A stretch of 64,000 nt of DNA, from positions 2,084,001 to 2,148,000 of the forward strand of contig JAEMBT020000009.1 in NCBI GenBank assembly GCA_018873245.2, read 5' to 3'. The notes under the pieces are model-generated. The model was given only the letters and a program-made list of their open reading frames with translations, was not told the origin of the DNA and made no database searches. Source of the DNA: Archegozetes longisetosus. Its lineage: Eukaryota; Arthropoda; Arachnida; Sarcoptiformes; Trhypochthoniidae. Positions 47,401-60,250 of the stretch are shown piece after piece (positions within the stretch are counted from its first letter, which is position 1; every line of letters starts with the position of its first letter). Both the position numbers and the translations under genes were made by a program.

Positions 47401-50400
47401 AAATTCAATAGTGATGCAACGAAATAGTGAACTATCATATGATGGAATAACTGAGCATATAATTATCAATACTTTTGATTCGTATGACAATTTGTGCAAT
47501 TATGTTGAACACATTATCAAAAATGTAATCATACAGACAAATTGTTCAAATTATTTCAAATTAAATCTATAATAATTAGATTTAATTAAACAATTTAAAC
47601 AATTATCAAAAAGATGAATAAACAAGTGTAATTCTGTAATTCTGTAATTCTGTGATAACAGAATCCTCAAAGCATTGGTTGTGTTTCGTTACTTTATTCA
47701 TGTCTCCTAACTCGTGATTGCGACCGTGTCCGTCAAGACTTTGACGATCCAAACACAACACTAATTGGTAGACATAATTACTGCACACAAGAGATGGTGA
47801 ATTTGTTCTTAATGGGACGCGCAGTTTCTAATGTTTTCAATAATGATATCAAATGTGATTCATTGACACTTCACGGAGTTTGTAAACCATCACAAATTGG
47901 GTTTCTATCGCTTTACGAGTTCTATAAATCATTTGAAGTAAGAGCAACTTTTTATAACTTTTCATTTACAACATGTTCACTCAATTGATTTTCTGATTCT
48001 GGTCTTCTACGAGAATGCCATTTTCAAGTTTAAGAATAATTTTTTTTCTACTCTTTTCAACATTATTTGTATTCTGTCATATTTTAGAGTTATAATAGGT
48101 TCAAATCTAACCTGACCTAACCTAACCTAACCTAACCTGACCTGACCTGACCTGACCTGACCTGACCTAGCCTAATCTTTAGACCCTTTAAATTGAATCT
48201 CAAATACCACAATAAATTATTAAACCGTTGGTTATCTTCTAGAAGATGACCATTATAAATATTGATATTCTCGACTCGAATGAATTTATTTGAAAAGCAA
48301 ACCAATAATGAATATGAAGCATAAACTTAAGCGTCTATTACATGAAAGGATGTAGTTATTTATCATAAAAGAATTTGCATTATTTCTCAATTTTAATAAA
48401 GCGCTAGATTTGCAATTTTAATAAATGAAGTCACCCGAAGCTTGAGCTTTAAATAGAATATTTAAATTTTGTCCCATTAGTTATAATGGGCATCAGCGTA
48501 AGAATTTGTTCATAGAATATATTGTTAATGAGCAAATTCTAATGCTACTTTTTGATTATAAGCTATTTGCCATCAAAATTGATGCTTTTAACAATCATAA
48601 CAGGATTCCGATTTAAGTTTCGAATATATTATAAAGATAGTTTATTTTTTAGATATTCTTGTATATATTATTCTAAATATTCTATTCGTTTTGAGAAAAC
48701 ATCCTGTTTGAATTCATTTGAAAATATCAAATAGAAAATAGTTATCTATGAAATAATTATTTATAAAGAAATTGCATATAAAAATTAAATGAAACATCTT
48801 ATAGAAACAAAGTTGAATATAAAAGAGAAAATTCACTATTCATTTATATAAGTTATGATAGATTGACGCATTGAGAATAACAACTAATTGAACGGTTAGA
48901 CTAGTTAGTATTAATGTAAACTATTGCAGTTAACTAAATCCAAAAGAATACACAATGAGAATATCTATCTAGTTAATAAAGAGGTATTCTATTCTATTCT
49001 AGTCTGTCTCGCTCACATTCTATACAGAATATTTGGTTAAGTAGAATGAGATGAGAGAATATTTGAGTAAACAGGAGTTAGCGCCTAAGGCTTCTACTGC
49101 AGACTTATCTTCCAGAACAGTAATAAAACATTTTAAGCACACTTTCATCTTCTATTTACTAAACTTATTTCAAATACGTGACAAGTTTGAATTTTCATAT
49201 AAATGTTCTTTTGTAATCAATTCTTTCATCTTGCTCCATAATCATTTTCAAATTTGATGCATGACGAACATGTAAACATCTATTGACAATGACATATGTT
49301 CACGTACTATTACCTCTAAATGTGTTCGTAAAAATTTAGATTTTCGCAATATTTATAGTCACAATTTTGAGGCAATGCTATCAAATTCTCTATAACTAGA
49401 TACTATTTTATGAATACCATTACTATAAACTTTTACTTCAATAATATCATTTTCCCTTAATTTTTGGCGCATAGTTGAACAAAGACTTTTGGAAGTGATA
49501 GTACATTCAAAATACTTTTCTGGAATGGCATAAAAAATAAGGCGGACCGTTATTTTCTAGATATATACTTATCTGTTAAACATTACGGACTTTACGAACT
49601 TACAGACTTGACTCATTGATAAAATTTGAAAAGAGTTAGAACTTTCAATATCAAATCATTCAATCAACAGATAAAGTAAATAAAAACAAATTAGAAGTTC
49701 AAAAAGTAATGCAAGTTGATGTAAACTCTAAAGTTGAGATGTAATTCAACTAAGGTCACTTCTATATTTAAACTCATTAGGGATGAACCTGTTTTGAATG
49801 AGTAGTCAGAGCTGATAAATTTCTACTAGATACCTTCTAACTACTTTCATAAAGTTGTTATCCGCTATAGATCAAAGTGTAATCTTGCAGACTTATTGAA
49901 ATTAGTATGCTTAATTGCTCAACGGCAAAGCGTAAAAACTCTTATTTTCAAGCTTTCTCCATTATTTAAGATTCAATTTTTAGATAGATGTGAGCTGTTA
50001 GGAAATATACTCAAGAGAGCATAGAAATATATTCTATCGCACACTTCAGATCACATGATCAAAAATATCACAAATATTAATGCATTCAATTAGTCTCAAT
50101 TGACTTCGAGTACTTCGTGTTTGAGTTAAGAGTAGGACTTTTAGGGAATGGTTTACTTTTTGACATTAATTAATCATATGTAATGATTGTTGATTAAAGC
50201 AGTTCAATCGATATTCAGATCCTAAGACCAAACTGTCAAAAGTCAAGCAATTTATCAATGTTTGAGTGTCATTGTCAAAGACCGGATTTAGCAAAAATCA
50301 AAACTTACTACGACAGAATAATAGCTTAATTTTTACTTGAAATATTTTTACGAAGTTTCTTAATACTAAAAATAAATTGAATTCCTAATTTAATCTTGAA

Positions 50401-52453
50401 AATTCATTAAATTTTTAGGATCAAAATACTCGATTAATTATTATCAAAATTGAATATACTTGCCTTCAAATATAGTCTATGACCATCGCATAACAACAAT
50501 TTTATATTTCATATCGATCCAAACATATTTCCAATGAGTAATGACTATGAAAAAGTTTGAGTGAATTCGGTCTTGTCTAGCAAGAAAGAATATATATCTT
50601 TATCAAACTGTGCGTCATTCTCACGATAGTCGTACTTATGATCGCTAGCTAACGATTCCACAAATCGCTTCATTTTAAATTTTTATTCGTTAGAAGTAAT
50701 GACAACGAATCTGTAGAAATATTTAAGTTGACACTGAGATCTGATCTTAAAGCTTGCAGCTTTGAGAGACTTTGCGAGAGTTAGCTTGCTCGCGATTCCA
50801 AAACCCTTAATAGAAACATTTTAATCATAAATTTGCTTCTTATATAACATTTCGTTGGTATTATACAAGTTTGACATCTTATCGGAAAGTAATTAGTCAC
50901 TTATGTCAATTGATAAGCGAATATTTGAAGAAATAGGAAGATAAGATGAAATTGATCTAGGGCCCCATTCAGAAGCAATAGCAAAACAGCATAACATAAA
51001 GCAATAGAAAAAGTAAATTGCAAACCATTCACTAATATAGTATACTTAAGCAATAACGCAATTTATATAGTTTCTAGAATGGGACCTTTAGGTTACTAAC
51101 AGATCAAATGAATAGTTAGAATGAATATAAGTTAGTAAATAAAGCTATATAGCAATAAAGCTAAGTTAGTAATACAATGTATTACTATTTATTTTTCTAT
51201 ATAACTCTATTATGCTTAATAAGATCTGCATTGATTTGTAAATAGTTCGACTATCAAATTCTGTCTCCTAATTTAATCTGAAAGAATAGATATCATGTAT
51301 CACTGACAAGCTGTAAAGTATTACTTTGTTAATACTACTAACTAGTACTATTGAATCTACACTTTATCCTTTTTATCTCTTTTTGGATAACTGTTTTAAT
51401 TTAAGCATCCTAATTTTATAAGAACAATCACTCCTATAGCTGACTAAAGATTGTATCGAAATGAACATCTGAATACAGTCTGCTATAGTTCTTCAGACTA
51501 TTATTAGTTTTTGCCCAAAACTTATTTAGACGTGATTGAGAAAGTTTAGCATAGATATAGATATAGATATAGATATTATTGATTAACAGTCTTTATAATA
51601 CTCTAAGCATTCTTCAACTTCTAACTGAAAATTCAATATTATTAGAATTTAATATAAGTTTCTAATCACTCATATTAAAGAACGAATACAATCTAAATAT
51701 TAAGCAAAGTAATCTAAAACATTTTCAGAGTTAATGTCAACTAGACTTTATACTAGTAAACGTTAGAGTCAAGCCGTTGTGCAAATCTGATGTCTATTAG
51801 TAAGATTTGCGAATACTTCAAGTTATTTTGTAGATGCCTTTCATTTGATCGTTTGACTCAAACATGATTTCCATTGTGAATAACAATGTAGAGATAGAGA
51901 CTGAGAGAGACTGAGAGAGACTCTGAGATATTTACTTCTAAATACTAACTAATTCTCTGAAGCTCGACAGTAGACGAACAAAATAGGTTTTCAGTGTTCA
52001 GATTTTCTTGTAAGTCTAGGGAATAGGTTTTATGAATTTGGTTGAAAACTAACAATCTTCAGATAGACTTATTATTTCCTAAGAGTCTTTTGATTTAGCA
52101 TTCATTTGTTGATCCGTATGTATTTTGTGTATATTTTTAGATTTACTAAAGAATATAGGAATATTCTTATATTTTTTTCAACAATATAGGAATATTCTTA
52201 TGTTCTTTTCAACAATATTATCAAAAATTGTCTCAATTCATATGATTTTAACAATAAAATTAAGTCTTCAATCAATTTAACGGAAATACTTATACTTGAA
52301 GCACTAAAAGAGAAAGTTATTATTAAGTCAAATGCAAATCAATCTCATTCTGAAACTCATACTAATAGGTCTGAAAGACTCATTCTTATATACGATCTAT
52401 TTGCGTCGGAGACGAGACTAGATTTAGAACAAGATAAACTTATCAGACAATGG

Positions 52454-52495
<42 letters not shown>

Positions 52496-55400
52496 AAGAT
52501 AGAGTACATTCAAAACGAGCTAAGCATTCGTTCGATTCAAATAGCAGTTACGGATTTATCAAAAATATATGGACTGACTCGGTGTGAGGTTAGAATAGAG
52601 TCTTAATTGATTAAATAAAAAGAGATTTATGTTAGCCATTGGCAAACAGTGAGTGTGGCTCACTGTCTCTAAGTTAGCATGGTACACTGTCTCTAAGTTA
52701 GCATGGTACACCATCTCTACAATCACTCACATCTGGTATACCACACAAATAGCATTAATTGATTTGTTGCATAGAAGAGTTTCCCAAAAGTTTATCTTCC
52801 TAGATAGCTATACAGAATACTATAAGTTGAAAACATGCTTGTATAGCTATTAGTTTATAATTAGAATTTATTATAAGTTTATTTCTTATATAATTGAATT
52901 TTTTTGTGCTTACGGCTCTGTTCTCTTCATTTATATTTAATGAAACATCAGCTCTAAAATGTTACTTTTAATAGCAATACATTCTGATTAAGAGATAACT
53001 AGTGACAACTAAATTATCTGTTTTAATATTAGTCAACGAAATCTCAGTTATTTTGATCAGAACTTTGTATGCTATTTCACATGAAGTACTAGTTCGTACA
53101 AATTTTAAGTTTCTCTCTTTGCAGTTTTGGTCAGATTCATGGTTTTTAACAATAATTACGCTTAGATTTAAACCATAGATACTTAGGCCCGTATGCACAG
53201 TGTGTTTTAAAACGGTTTTAAGGCTAAAACCGGGCTTAAAACCCAAAACTCATTTTAAAACTCATGCACAGTAAAAATTTAGAACCGTTTTAAACTAAAA
53301 CCACTTTTACTAGTTTTAAATCGGTTTTAGTGATCAACAAAATAAGTAAATATAAACAAAATTTTACAAAAAAATATAAAAATGAACCAATTTTTTCAAA
53401 TTGAAGAATTAAATAATTATGAAATAGTGACGAATAAAAGTTTTAAACGTCAAAGAGTACTAAAAGACAGATTCAATCCATTTGATAGTTGTGATGACTT
53501 ATGATTGATAAGAAGATATAGACTTACAAAACAGTGTTTCATTGAACTGTTCAATCTAATTAATGAAGATTTAATTAATATCAAAATGAAAAAAGACTCA
53601 TTGCCTCCAATAATTCAATTATCTATTGTTTTAAGATTTGATGCCACCGGTCAGTTTCACATCTCAGCTGCAGATCTTAACAGTAAATATAAAACTATTG
53701 ATATAATTATCAATTGAATCGGTTTTCTGAGGTTGAGGTCCGCCACCAGTTTGTCTTAATTCTGAATTTTCTTTATTACAATTCTTACGACATTCGTATT
53801 AATATCGTTTCCAAAAGCATTTCAAAGACTTGATGTCTCTATTATTTGTATTTAAGTCCTGACTAAACTCGTCACTAATTTGTTGTCAAACGTTATCTTT
53901 TTGTTGTTTCGTATACTTATCAGTTGTTTTACACTCAATTATTTTGAGTTTTTTTCGTCGGTAATTATTTAAGTAATTCTATTTCATAATTAGTAAAATT
54001 GTTTGACGACTCCGAACATTATTATCACTTTTATTCAGTTTATTTTTATTCATTTTCAACTTTTTAATGAATAAACAAACATTTGTTTACATTTTTTGCT
54101 GGTTTTCTGGTTTTAAAACGGTTTTTACTAAAACTGGTTTTATTACAGTCTGTGCATGAGTTTTAAGTTTTAAGTTTTAAGTTTTGAGTTAAAACCGTCT
54201 TAAGACTTAAAACCGTTTTAACTAAAACTCAACTGTGCATACGGGCCTTAGACTTTTATCTTTATTTCAATTATTATTGAATTCTCGCATTCCATAGAAC
54301 ATAGAAAACAAATGAAATCTAAGTACGAACAGCAAGAATAGTTGAGCAATATAAAAATAAGTAAAAAACTAATTTAGAAGGTGGTACAATTGAAGAGAAA
54401 TGGAAACGTAAGAATGAATTGAGTATAGGAATGCACAACACGCAACATGGCACAATCTATACGTGACGCAAATTCTATTCATTCCTTATTGAATTAACAG
54501 TTTGTTCTGCTACTGATTTTTAGTAACTACTAACTAGACTTACTATCTTATCATTTTCTCTAGTAAGTTTATTCTATTTTTATACTTGCTTTTGATCTGC
54601 TTTTTGAACTGAAAATGATTAAAAATTCTTAAATTCTTAAATTCTTATATCTCGATTCAAAGAGAATAAATAAAATAAGTAATAAGACATTTTTTCGTTT
54701 AAAAAGTCTCTTTAAATCAAAAATTCTACACAAGCATTAGTCTTGAAACATACATGTTTATTATACCAGAAGCAATGTCTTACGTTTTTTTTATAATTTA
54801 TTAATATTTATGAATTTCTAGTCTTATAATTTGTTTTCTTTCTAACTAATGTAAAATTTGTTTTTCTAAAGTAATAAACTTCAACTTTTATAATAAGACT
54901 GTTTTAAGCAAGAGTACTATAAAGATTCATACCAGATTCATAAAGAATTACTGCATTTTTACATTTATACACATCCAAATAACAACTCATCGAACATATA
55001 ACTATAGGTTGGATCGAATTATAAGAATCCTCAATATCCAATTTACGTAATATTGAGTGAAAGTCACTTTTCGGTGTTATTCAGCAAGCATCGGATTGAA
55101 ACACGACAACAATTTGAAATGAATTACTACGACGGATTGGGTCTACAAGAAGAGGAGATCAGACTAACTATAAGTGAGTATGAGAGAATGTATAACTATC
55201 ATTTATCTACATATATATTTATCACTTCTTTTCTATAATTTAATTATCTGTGCTTAACGTTGTTTTTCATTTAAATTATGTACGAATATCTTAAAACGTT
55301 TGCTATTTTTAGTATAACTTAATTTGCACTTTGTTTTGTTTGCTATCCTTTTCAAATGTATTTTGTTAAAGATTCTGTCTATATAATGTATTTCTTATTG

Positions 55401-56344
55401 TATTAATAATGAAATGACTACTTTTGTCTATAATTCTATGAATTTTACGATCCAAATGAGCTAGATTACGATTCGAATGAGCTAGATTACGATCCAAATG
55501 AGCTAAAAAGTAGATTGAATGATAAGATTTAAAATCAAATATTTCAGAATCTAATAATCTGAAAAGATGTAGCTTCACTGAAAGTTGCTATTTTCTAATA
55601 GTCTCTAACATTATAAGATCTATATGATTAGTTATGTGTATTTTGATATGAATCTTGATTTTCAATTTGTTTTATGGCTTTCGCTTTATTTGATATGCAC
55701 AGAAGAAATTGCTAACTATATGACACAAATGCACACTAAGTCATAAGAACTGTTTTCTATTATTTATATCTGGAATAGAATCAGAAAATGATTTATTTGA
55801 ATACTGAATCGCACAAATAGCATGTATTTGAAAGCTTATGATTTCTTATAAAAAATAATTACCATAAAAGTCGAAATTCTAGCCCAAAAAATATTTTGAC
55901 TCATAAAAGTAATAAATATAATGGTGGAAAACATACTAATAGCAAGAATAGGCTACCAGAATAACACACAAGAATATTCCACCAGAATAATATACAAGAA
56001 TATTCTACCAAAATAATATACAAGAATATTATACCAGAATACTATACAAGAATATTCTGTGATTGTTTATCTTCGAAACCCAATACTAATGACATGACAA
56101 AACACTTGGAACAAGTTTCAGATTCATAATATTGATTGTCAGATTATTGAAAGGTTTATAGATTTGTTTATCTCTATTATTATATCTCTCATTCATTTGT
56201 ATAATAGGAACGCAAACGAGTTCAGCAAATGGTCTAAAAGCGCATTCAGACGATGGCCAGCCTTTAGTGCCGTTGGAGTGTGTGATTCGCACCAAATGGC
56301 CGAATGCTATGATCGACTGGAATGGAGCCACTAAATTACTCTAG
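44444..56344 (+). CDS. MINDY4: MINDY4-like lysine-48 deubiquitinase, eight exons
   Basis: Cysteine protease of the MINDY (FAM188) family that trims K48 ubiquitin chains. Exons: 44444-44542, 44927-45112, 45676-45792, 46080-46261, 47395-47524, 47662-47937, 55008-55173 and 56208-56344, all phase-consistent, about 430 aa. Visible family motifs: GSPLTLYCDEWRNQ, GLVQRK|GGPCGVLASLQAY (catalytic Cys), ILWKIGGKSRAVV, SIGCVSLLYSCLLTR, RQDFDDPN with YCTQEMVNLF and GRAVSNVFN, QIGFLSLYEFY, PIYVILSESHFSVLF (catalytic His) and the C-terminal CVIRTKWPNAMIDWNG. It is shorter than vertebrate MINDY4 and lacks the long N-terminal extension, so MINDY4B is also possible. The first two exons are the least certain. 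Intron 4 has a mariner relic; intron 6 is 7.1 kb. Confidence 0.9.
45526..45570 (+). repeat. CTTGCTTAA tandem repeat
   Basis: Five to six copies in intron 2 of the MINDY4-like gene, with CTTGCTTAG and CTTGCTTGC variants at the start. Confidence 0.85.
46722..47318 (-). mobile_element. Tc1/mariner relic in a MINDY4 intron
   Basis: The element 46724-47316 is flanked by TA on both sides. Inverted ends start AGCATTGGATCGAAAAATC and match exactly over this length at the other end, read inward. On the minus strand, 46938-47162 encodes the N-terminal helix-turn-helix of a Tc1/mariner transposase (MSASKEIDVRKQ, ELIxK-like recognition helices, a GSGQ linker region). The DDE catalytic part is missing, so the element is non-autonomous. 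Confidence 0.88.
48107..48176 (-). repeat. interstitial telomere-like (CCTAA/CCTGA)n tract
   Basis: About 14 pentamers in a row, first CCTAA then mostly CCTGA, i.e. TTAGG and TCAGG on the other strand. It lies in the 7.1-kb MINDY4 intron. Confidence 0.9.
49359..49560 (-). other. 67-codon open frame, unassigned
   Basis: A protein-like frame (LIFYAIPEKYFEC, RQKLRENDIIEVKVY) ends in TGA. It is preceded by a possible acceptor (ATATCTAG) and lacks an ATG. It may be a stray exon or an old pseudogene within the MINDY4 intron, antisense to it. Confidence 0.25.
50957..51090 (+). mobile_element. PIF/Harbinger-like MITE, 128 bp
   Basis: The element 50960-51087 starts GGGCCCCATTC and ends with a near-complement (GAATGGGACCT). 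Flanks are CTA and TTA, close to the TWA duplications of Harbinger elements. It has no coding capacity. Confidence 0.7.
51554..51580 (+). repeat. GATATA microsatellite
   Basis: Four to five copies of the hexamer in the MINDY4 intron. Confidence 0.9.
52152..52215 (+). repeat. 32-bp tandem duplication
   Basis: Two copies containing AATATAGGAATATTCTTAT. A similar GAATATTC core recurs in the repeat at 55.95-56.06 kb. Confidence 0.8.
52456..52491 (+). repeat. (AG)n microsatellite
   Basis: About 18 AG dinucleotides in the MINDY4 intron. Confidence 0.95.
52661..52720 (+). repeat. 24-bp tandem repeat, two and a half copies
   Basis: Unit contains CTGTCTCTAAGTTAGCATGG. It creates the small open frame over this stretch, which is not a gene. 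Confidence 0.9.
53183..54250 (+). mobile_element. PIF/Harbinger transposon relic with both ORFs
   Basis: The element 53186-54247 (1,062 bp) is flanked by TTA on both sides, the Harbinger TWA target. Ends are exact inverted repeats over at least 15 bp (GGCCCGTATGCACAG), followed by subterminal AAAACGGTTTTAA-type palindromes. On the plus strand, 53381-53717 holds the N-terminal part of a Harbinger transposase (IRRYRLTKQCFIELF, LSIVLRFDATGQF), with one stop at 53500-53503. On the minus strand, about 53720-54055 holds the second Harbinger gene, a Myb/SANT-like protein ending ELRQTGGGPQPQ, with several stops. The DDE catalytic part is absent. The two divergent coding remnants plus TWA flanks identify the superfamily firmly. 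Confidence 0.9.
55445..55507 (+). repeat. 21-bp tandem repeat, three copies
   Basis: Unit TTACGATCCAAATGAGCTAG (plus A); the middle copy differs at two positions. It accounts for the seven-residue repeat of the open frame on the opposite strand, which is not a gene. Confidence 0.9.
55955..56058 (+). repeat. 26-bp minisatellite, four copies
   Basis: Each copy contains ACCAGAATAATATACAAGAA, with few differences, in the last MINDY4 intron, about 150 bp before its final exon. Confidence 0.93.
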
Positions 56345-58519
56345 ACAAGTTTCGTTTTCTGCTCGTTATAACTAATTCAATTGGTTCTCTTCTATGGGAT
56401 TTGTCACCGATGTCGTTCATTCACATTTAGCTTAGTTTGTCGACTAAATTAGTTTTTCAATTTTTATTTTCTTTCTCTAAATAAATATTTATTTTTAATT
56501 TCGAAATAGTTAAAGCTTGTTGAATTTATTTCTGGCAAGAATTGTGAAAATATAGAAAAATTTATATTCTTATGGTCTTATGGAAAATCTTATGGAAAAT
56601 CTCATGAAATTCTTATGAAATTCTTATGAAATAGAAACTAATAAAAACGTATTTTGAGAACAGAGAAACATATCTTACACCCTATACATAGAAGTGGTGC
56701 TCCTATAGATAAGAATTAAGTAGAAATAGCATTCAATCATAGCACTGGTATTCCTATAGAAACGTTTGCAACATTGACGCACCAAAAGTTGATTTTTGAC
56801 AATTCTGGCAGTGATTGATTTGACTACTTGTTCAACTTATTCTTAATTTATGGCACTTTTATGTGACTCTTCAAAGGGACACAAAGAGAGAATAAGTCGC
56901 TTCTAACGTCAATAACTACTCAAACTATTGACAGATTTAGATGACAGTACTCGATCTACTTTTTCAATTGGCTTTTATTCTGGTGTTTCACAAATGTTTA
57001 GCGCAAACAATGTACAAGAATAGTGGTGAACATTTTCTAAAAAGAATCTAGTTTTAAGTAAAGTTATTTTTTTGTAAATTTGATTCTGAATCTAAAAAGT
57101 TTGTTGATTTTTGAGATACGTAGAGCATTGATAATTCAACCTAGAGATAGAATATTCTGTAGATATAAGGGTAGAAAATAGAATAAAAACTAGATCTAGT
57201 TCTCAAACTATGAAATGCCTAAAGAAAATAAAGTCTAAGTCTTCTAGGATTGTGTTTTGGAAGATCTGATTAACTTTTCAATAGATAAAACAAGGTGAAA
57301 ACTGAATTTTTGACTATCAGAGATACATGAGAGTGAGTCACTATTGAGTCATTATATAATTACGGAGTAATTGTTACTTAGATAGGGATAGAAAAAAATT
57401 AGGTTGAACACGTATTTGATTGTAGTTTACTTAATTATTAATAAACTATTGATTAACAAACACTCAAATCAATAGTATTCATACAAAGAATGATCCAATG
57501 AAAATGAGTAATAAACAAATGAAATGTAATTACAATTGATATGATAATTGAAATTCAAGTAGAATCAATCTAATTACGGATAAGTTGGAAGATCTAACTT
57601 AAATAAATAAATAGTGTTCTCTAAGTGGTTGACATGTGTATATGAATTGCCAGTAACCCAAACTAAGTTATACGTTAAAGTCTTATTTATTAAATTGATC
57701 AATATCATTCTAATATTAAGCTATTCAAATCTAATTCTAAATATTTAAATTGAAGTATTAGTTGAGACAACATTAGGGAACATAACCAATTGTTTGTAAC
57801 TATAATCGATGTTATGATAAGTCAAATCTCAAATAATATATATATATATGGACAAATATTTGTTATTTAAATGAATTATAATTTCAGTTTAATTGTAATG
57901 TATGTGGTTGTAGTTGTGTCCTGCAAGTAATTTAATAGTAAACATACTGATGAGAGATCATTTAAATATGTTTTTAATAATAGGTTTGTTCAATCATCTA
58001 ATTTGAACACCTAGATATAAACAATCAACACTTATATTTAGTTATAACTGCATTTTTTAGTAAATTCAGTTAACTATTTTTGCAAGTATTGAGAAAGCAG
58101 TCTGAATGTTTGTTATTTTTGTTTGGGTTCTTTGATTGTAAATTAAATCAATGTTTTTGGCGCATCTTTCGTAATAATACCTAAAATTAATTTTGAAGTG
58201 TTTCAGACTTATAAATTGTTTAAACACAGCTTGCATAAGAAATCAAACTTAGAAACAGTTGCATATCAACATGCATGAAACAACAAAAGTAATGCTTAGT
58301 CACAGACTAGTGAGCACACTAACAAACTTGTAGAGCATCAAGTGAGAAAACATAGTTTCAAATTAAATTAAGTTAGATATTCATGTGTGTTGGTTAGTTG
58401 ATATAATAAGAGTGACTTTCTTCTAGCTTATCAGTAAGTTATTTCATCTATATCTGTTATTTCTCACTATTCGTTTTAATAATTCATTTAGTCGTTATGT
58501 ATATAATGAGTTCATATAT

Positions 58520-58616
58520 TTCTTCATATTTTTCATATTCTTCATATTCTTTATATTCTTTATATTCTTTATATTTTTATATTCTTTATATTCTTTATAT
58601 TCTTTATATTCTTTAT
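58520..58616 (+). repeat. 9-bp TTCTTTATA microsatellite
   Basis: About ten copies of TTCTTTATA with TTCTTCATA variants at the 5' end. Confidence 0.92.
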
Positions 58617-60229
58617 TCTGAGAATATTAACACCAACACTTTTGATCAAGTTTTGAAATAGCCTGCAATCCAACAATTATATTAATGAATTACCAAAAGT
58701 TGAAAATTGCTCTCAAAAAATATCTCATATTTGGAAAAATGTGCATACAAGTAAAGTTTGAATCAACCAACATTCAAATCTAATTAACATTCCAGTAGCT
58801 CTAAGCGATAGCTCATAACAAGCAGATGTTGCATTAATTAATCAGACGCAAAGTTTCTCTAATCTCTACGATAGAAGAGGTTGAATGGAAAAAAGCGAGA
58901 AGATGTAGGTAGAAGTATCCAGGTAGAAGTATCCAGGTCTATTAAGAAACAGCTCCTAACGTCTTACAGATGAATATGGTTTTAGGTTTTCAGTTAGAAT
59001 AATCTTTATTTGGCTCGTATTTCGCTATTGAACACTCGAATTTTACTCTAGTTTTCTAATCATTTGACATCAGATATTTAGTCATTTAATCTTTTGCTGA
59101 CCTAACCTTTTCTTCTACAAAGCCTTTGAGCCAGATATAGAGCCTCAAAGCCTTACTTGCGCACAATATTCTTTCAATCTATGCTAAAAGAATATGATGT
59201 ATCTATCAATTATGATTATTAGAGGCTAGTAGTTTATCATTTCTGTTATCGTTCGTCGGATCTAAAACCAAGTGTTACCCTAAACTTTAGCTCGTTAGGT
59301 ATCAGATTTGTATGTGATTCTCAGTTCTTTTCCATAATACAGAGCTTTTCGTTTATGTGAATGGAGGTCGTGTTCAATAAATGTGCACATTTTTTAGTGG
59401 AAATGATTCTCAATTTGTGCTTTTAAAGTTTCAATCAATAGCTCACTAAGTGTGACTCAATTTTGTGTTGTAAGAATTAGCTCAACAAATACTGCTCGAA
59501 TTGAGTTTTTTCATACGTATTGTAGCTTTTCAGAAGTTGCGATCTTCTGTACAATTGGTTTGAGTTTATAATGAATCAATTTCAACACAAAGCCTCACTT
59601 ATTTGAAAAGACATTTTTGAAAGAAATAATTTGAATATATCATGCTTGAAGACAAGGTGTCTATCAAATAGGTATCATTTGAGCTGAAGGACTTGAATGT
59701 TCTACCCAAGCTCAGTTATATGGAACTGAAGTTAAATGAGCTAAGACTATGAAGATAATGTCTAGATAAATTGATGTAACATCCGATTATAACTAAGCAA
59801 ACAGCTATTTAACTTGCTTTAGGCTTATGGTTAGCTATATTTAGCCAATACTTGAAGTGATTTTCCAAATTTTCTCTACTATTCATCTGAGCAATATCTC
59901 TAGTGAGATAACTTTCCATCTTTACTAAAACCAAATATAAATCATTTATTTATTTAGGAACTTTTAGGAGTTTAGTTTGAATATTTCTCAACTGGCGTTT
60001 AGATATTCATATGAAAATGACACCCTAGGGTTCATATTTTTGTTATTTATCTTATGCATTCGGTTGAACAAAGTCAAAAATATTTTAATTAAAATCTTTT
60101 CTAACTGCTTAAGTGAAATTCCACGAATGAGTTTATCAAAAAGGAGTGCATTTAAGATAAAAATTTTGTGAATCTTTCATTGAAAATGATGTAACTTATA
60201 CCTAAAATATAAGAATAATACGAAATAAG

Positions 60230-60250
60230 TAGGTTAGGTTGGGTTAGGTT
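60230..60250 (+). repeat. short TTAGG-like tract
   Basis: Four pentamers (TTAGG/TTGGG). Confidence 0.75.

Noticed and set aside
52653..52853. 66-codon frame with repeated VSKLAWYT
   Set aside because: Created by the 24-bp tandem repeat.
55366..55578. 70-codon minus-strand frame with a NLAH repeat
   Set aside because: Created by the 21-bp tandem repeat inside a MINDY4 intron.
55955..56058. Regular repeat array considered as CRISPR
   Set aside because: Units are directly adjacent without spacers and the genome is eukaryotic; it is a minisatellite.
59977..60171. 64-codon plus-strand frame
   Set aside because: Opens with TTG, no domain, AT-driven composition.
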